Assembly (NCBI GenBank): GCA_016930115.1
Contig: JAFGHN010000114.1
Location: 1 to 15,584, forward strand
Origin: Spirochaetales bacterium
Lineage (GTDB): Bacteria > Spirochaetota > Spirochaetia > ARS1246
Direction: 5' to 3'
Length of the DNA: 15,584 nucleotides
The notes beneath the pieces were generated by a model that saw nothing but the letters and a program-made list of their open reading frames with translations, had not been told where the DNA came from and searched no databases. Position 1 is the stretch's first letter, and each line of letters begins with the position of its first letter. Shown piece after piece: positions 14,296-15,584 of the stretch. The position numbers and the translations under genes are program-made.

Positions 14296-15156
14296 TCAAC
14301 GCACAATCAAGACAGGCACTTCCGCGTTTTGGAGAACGTAAAGAGCCCTCGATCCCACAAGGAAATACTGCAACCTTGGTTTTCCTTTGGCGCCGAGCAG
14401 AATCATGTCCGCTGAAATTTCCTCGGCGAGCTTCAAAGCTTCCTTTGAAAGCATCCCTTTCCGCCGCTCGACCTCCACCGGGACATCATGACGCTCCAAA
14501 TAATCCAGCTCCTCCTCCACCATGGGCTCTTCCTCGCCCTCTTCGTCCGCGACGAGAAGGACGAAACGCTGCGCGATGTTGGTAAGACCGTTGACATAAT
14601 ATTGAAGCGCCTGCTCGGCGGTTTTGCGACCGTCGTATGGGAACACAATCGTGTTCACCTCTTTCCTGAAGGCCGGGCATACCAGCAACGGCCGCGGCGA
14701 GACTCTCACGAGGTCTTCCGTGATTGACCCGACAATCGATCGTTTATATTCGGCGTTTTCACCGCGGCGGCCGACAACAAGCAGGCCTCCGGACCGTGCC
14801 TCGTTGCACAACTCAACGCCGGGATAACCTGATTTCACCACGGATTCGAATTCAACACCCTCATTCTCGGCGTGTTTTCTGCAGTTTTCCGTGCATTGCG
14901 CGGCAAAGTTCTGGAGATCTTCAGCCAGTTTATCGTAAAACGTCCTGAGGCTCGCATCAGGAGGAACATACAATCGCTCGTATGCTCCCTCGTAGGCGGC
15001 TCCGCTGTAGATAAAGGGCATCTGGGTTTTTCTCAGATCAACGATGAAGACGCATTTGATACCGGCTTTGATCTGTCGTGCCAACGTAACGGCCTGATGA
15101 AAACCGGCCATAGATTCGGTCGACCCGTCGGTACCGACGATAATCTGCTTTACCAT
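14296..15156 (-). CDS. Tandem universal stress protein (two Usp domains)
   Basis: 286 residues made of two UspA-fold domains, about 1-153 and 156-286. Each starts with a beta strand and Asp (IIVGTDGS; TIVFPYDG) and ends with an ATP-binding loop: GRRGENAEYKRSIVGS in domain 1 and GAKGKPRLQYFLVGS in domain 2, the latter exactly G-2x-G-9x-G-S. ATP-binding Usp proteins respond to starvation and energy stress; the client is unknown. The frame is open to ATG 15192, but GGAGGTGA lies about six bases before ATG 15156, so the shorter start is used. It stands alone with its own promoter. Confidence 0.92.
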   Translation of the reverse strand: MVKQIIVGTDGSTESMAGFHQAVTLARQIKAGIKCVFIVDLRKTQMPFIYSGAAYEGAYERLYVPPDASLRTFYDKLAEDLQNFAAQCTENCRKHAENEGVEFESVVKSGYPGVELCNEARSGGLLVVGRRGENAEYKRSIVGSITEDLVRVSPRPLLVCPAFRKEVNTIVFPYDGRKTAEQALQYYVNGLTNIAQRFVLLVADEEGEEEPMVEEELDYLERHDVPVEVERRKGMLSKEALKLAEEISADMILLGAKGKPRLQYFLVGSRALYVLQNAEVPVLIVR

Positions 15157-15194
15157 CGCGCTCACCTCCCACTTATTGATCTCTTCCCACACCT

Positions 15195-15223
15195 ATTGTA
15201 AGGCTAGTTACGTCAGGAATCAA
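15195..15223 (-). promoter_or_regulatory. Promoter of the universal stress protein gene
   Basis: Minus-strand TTGATT (15223-15218), 17-bp spacer, TACAAT (15200-15195). The inferred start near 15188 gives a leader of about 32 nt that contains the strong GGAGGTGA ribosome site. Confidence 0.55.
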
Positions 15224-15288
15224 CCAAAACTCGAATCTCCCATTATCTCTAATATATGAATTCATATTATTCAACGATGAACCTGAAG

Positions 15289-15317
15289 TGGGCAAGGCGC
15301 GAAAGTGCGTTTATACT
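15289..15317 (+). promoter_or_regulatory. Promoter of the ABC transporter gene (possibly leaderless)
   Basis: TGGGCA (15289-15294), 17-bp spacer, TATACT (15312-15317, 5 of 6 to consensus). Transcription would begin about 6-7 bases later, at or next to ATG 15324. No Shine-Dalgarno precedes that ATG. Confidence 0.42.
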
Positions 15318-15323
15318 GTGCCC

Positions 15324-15584
15324 ATGAATGGTGTAGAGGCGGATTCGCTGACACGGATATACAAGGCACGGACAGGCGTTATCAAGAAGCGCAGCAAAGA
15401 GGTGCTTGCGGTAGATAACATTACCATTACCATCGAGAAGGGCGAGCTTTTTGGCCTTCTCGGACCCAACGGCGCCGGAAAGACGACCACGGTGAAGATG
15501 CTCACGACCTTGCTCTTACCGACTTCAGGAACCGCGCGGGTGGCGGGATACGATGTCGTTAAGCAATCAAGAAATGTTCAGCGG
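15324..15584 (+). CDS. ABC transporter ATP-binding protein (5' part only)
   Basis: First 87 codons of an ABC ATPase, open to the window end. Seen: A-loop tyrosine in RIYKA (Y13), the ...LAVDNITITIEKGELFGLLGP lead-in (given here in part), Walker A GPNGAGKTT (47-55) and the following KMLTTLL-P-SG-ARV-GYDV pattern. This is the DrrA/NatA-type (ABC-2 exporter) start; signature and Walker B lie beyond the window. An ABC-2 permease gene probably follows. The frame is also open upstream, with GTG at 15288 and 15318, but the family start fits ATG 15324. Divergent from the stress-protein gene across 167 bp. Confidence 0.9.
   Translation, partial: MNGVEADSLTRIYKARTGVIKKRSKEVLAVDNITITIEKGELFGLLGPNGAGKTTTVKMLTTLLLPTSGTARVAGYDVVKQSRNVQR

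Noticed and set aside
13991..14299. 102-codon minus-strand frame filling the gap between usp and the DegT-like gene, with a TTG in a TTGA overlap with the usp stop
   Set aside because: The sequence runs through the hairpin and palindromes, its composition (many Phe, His, Arg, Cys without order) is not protein-like, it has no ribosome site, and it overlaps the DegT-like start.
1..15584. Search for CRISPR arrays, tRNAs, rRNAs, insertion sequences and defence-island genes
   Set aside because: No regularly spaced repeats beyond those listed, no tRNA-like cloverleaf, no transposase or nuclease motifs were seen by eye.

Overview
This 15.6 kb window looks like a piece of a spirochaete chromosome, probably a Treponema/Spirochaeta-type lineage with moderate GC. 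I base that on recalled gene context rather than a search: mraZ-rsmH-ftsL passes straight into murF, nadK and recN are adjacent and followed by a lineage-type helical protein, a DUF1820 protein is present, and a GH57 branching enzyme is paired with a DUF4912 protein. The window is chromosomal and gene-dense, with no rRNA, tRNA, CRISPR, insertion sequence or phage genes seen. No stretch over 300 bases lacks a gene.

Layout. (1) 22-3126, minus strand: a division and cell-wall (dcw) operon mraZ-rsmH-ftsL-murF with overlapping or nearly abutting genes. It is preceded by a sigma70-like promoter and a clear four-copy, 10-bp-period MraZ operator (3127-3166). (2) 3336-3865, plus strand: two small overlapping genes, a DUF1820 protein and an unrecognised 79-residue protein. 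(3) 3895-6304, minus: a DUF4912 protein with a SAP/Rho-N-like N-terminus, then a GH57 alpha-glucan branching enzyme, under its own consensus-like promoter. (4) 6315-9114, minus: a membrane-anchored propeller-like protein, a secreted M23 metallopeptidase and a zinc-ribbon SAM methyltransferase, each joined by a 4-bp GTGA overlap. (5) 9169-9582, plus: cytidine deaminase, divergent from group 4 across 54 bp that appears to hold two overlapping promoters. (6) 9596-14010, minus: a degenerate DegT/DnrJ-fold protein, NAD kinase, RecN and an unknown helical protein in one tight operon. (7) 14017-14295: a noncoding stretch with a 50-nt near-perfect hairpin and further palindromes. (8) 14296-15156, minus: a tandem universal stress protein. 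(9) 15324-15584, plus: the 5' part of an ABC transporter ATPase, cut by the window end, with a promoter that would give a leaderless mRNA.

Most of the window is housekeeping: peptidoglycan precursor synthesis and septum formation (group 1), glycogen-type polymer branching (3), pyrimidine salvage (5), NADP supply and recombination repair (6). Several annotated starts are moved downstream of the longest reading frame, because the extra codons encode a Shine-Dalgarno sequence for an internal ATG or GTG (murF, DUF1820, DUF4912, stress protein). GTG starts are common here (six genes).

I found no convincing new defence or mobile system. The best leads are the DegT-like protein that has lost its PLP lysine, the unexplained long hairpin, the MraZ operator array, the DUF4912-GH57 pair, the propeller-M23-methyltransferase operon, and two candidate leaderless or near-leaderless genes. 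Promoters were found by eye, so each could be a chance match.
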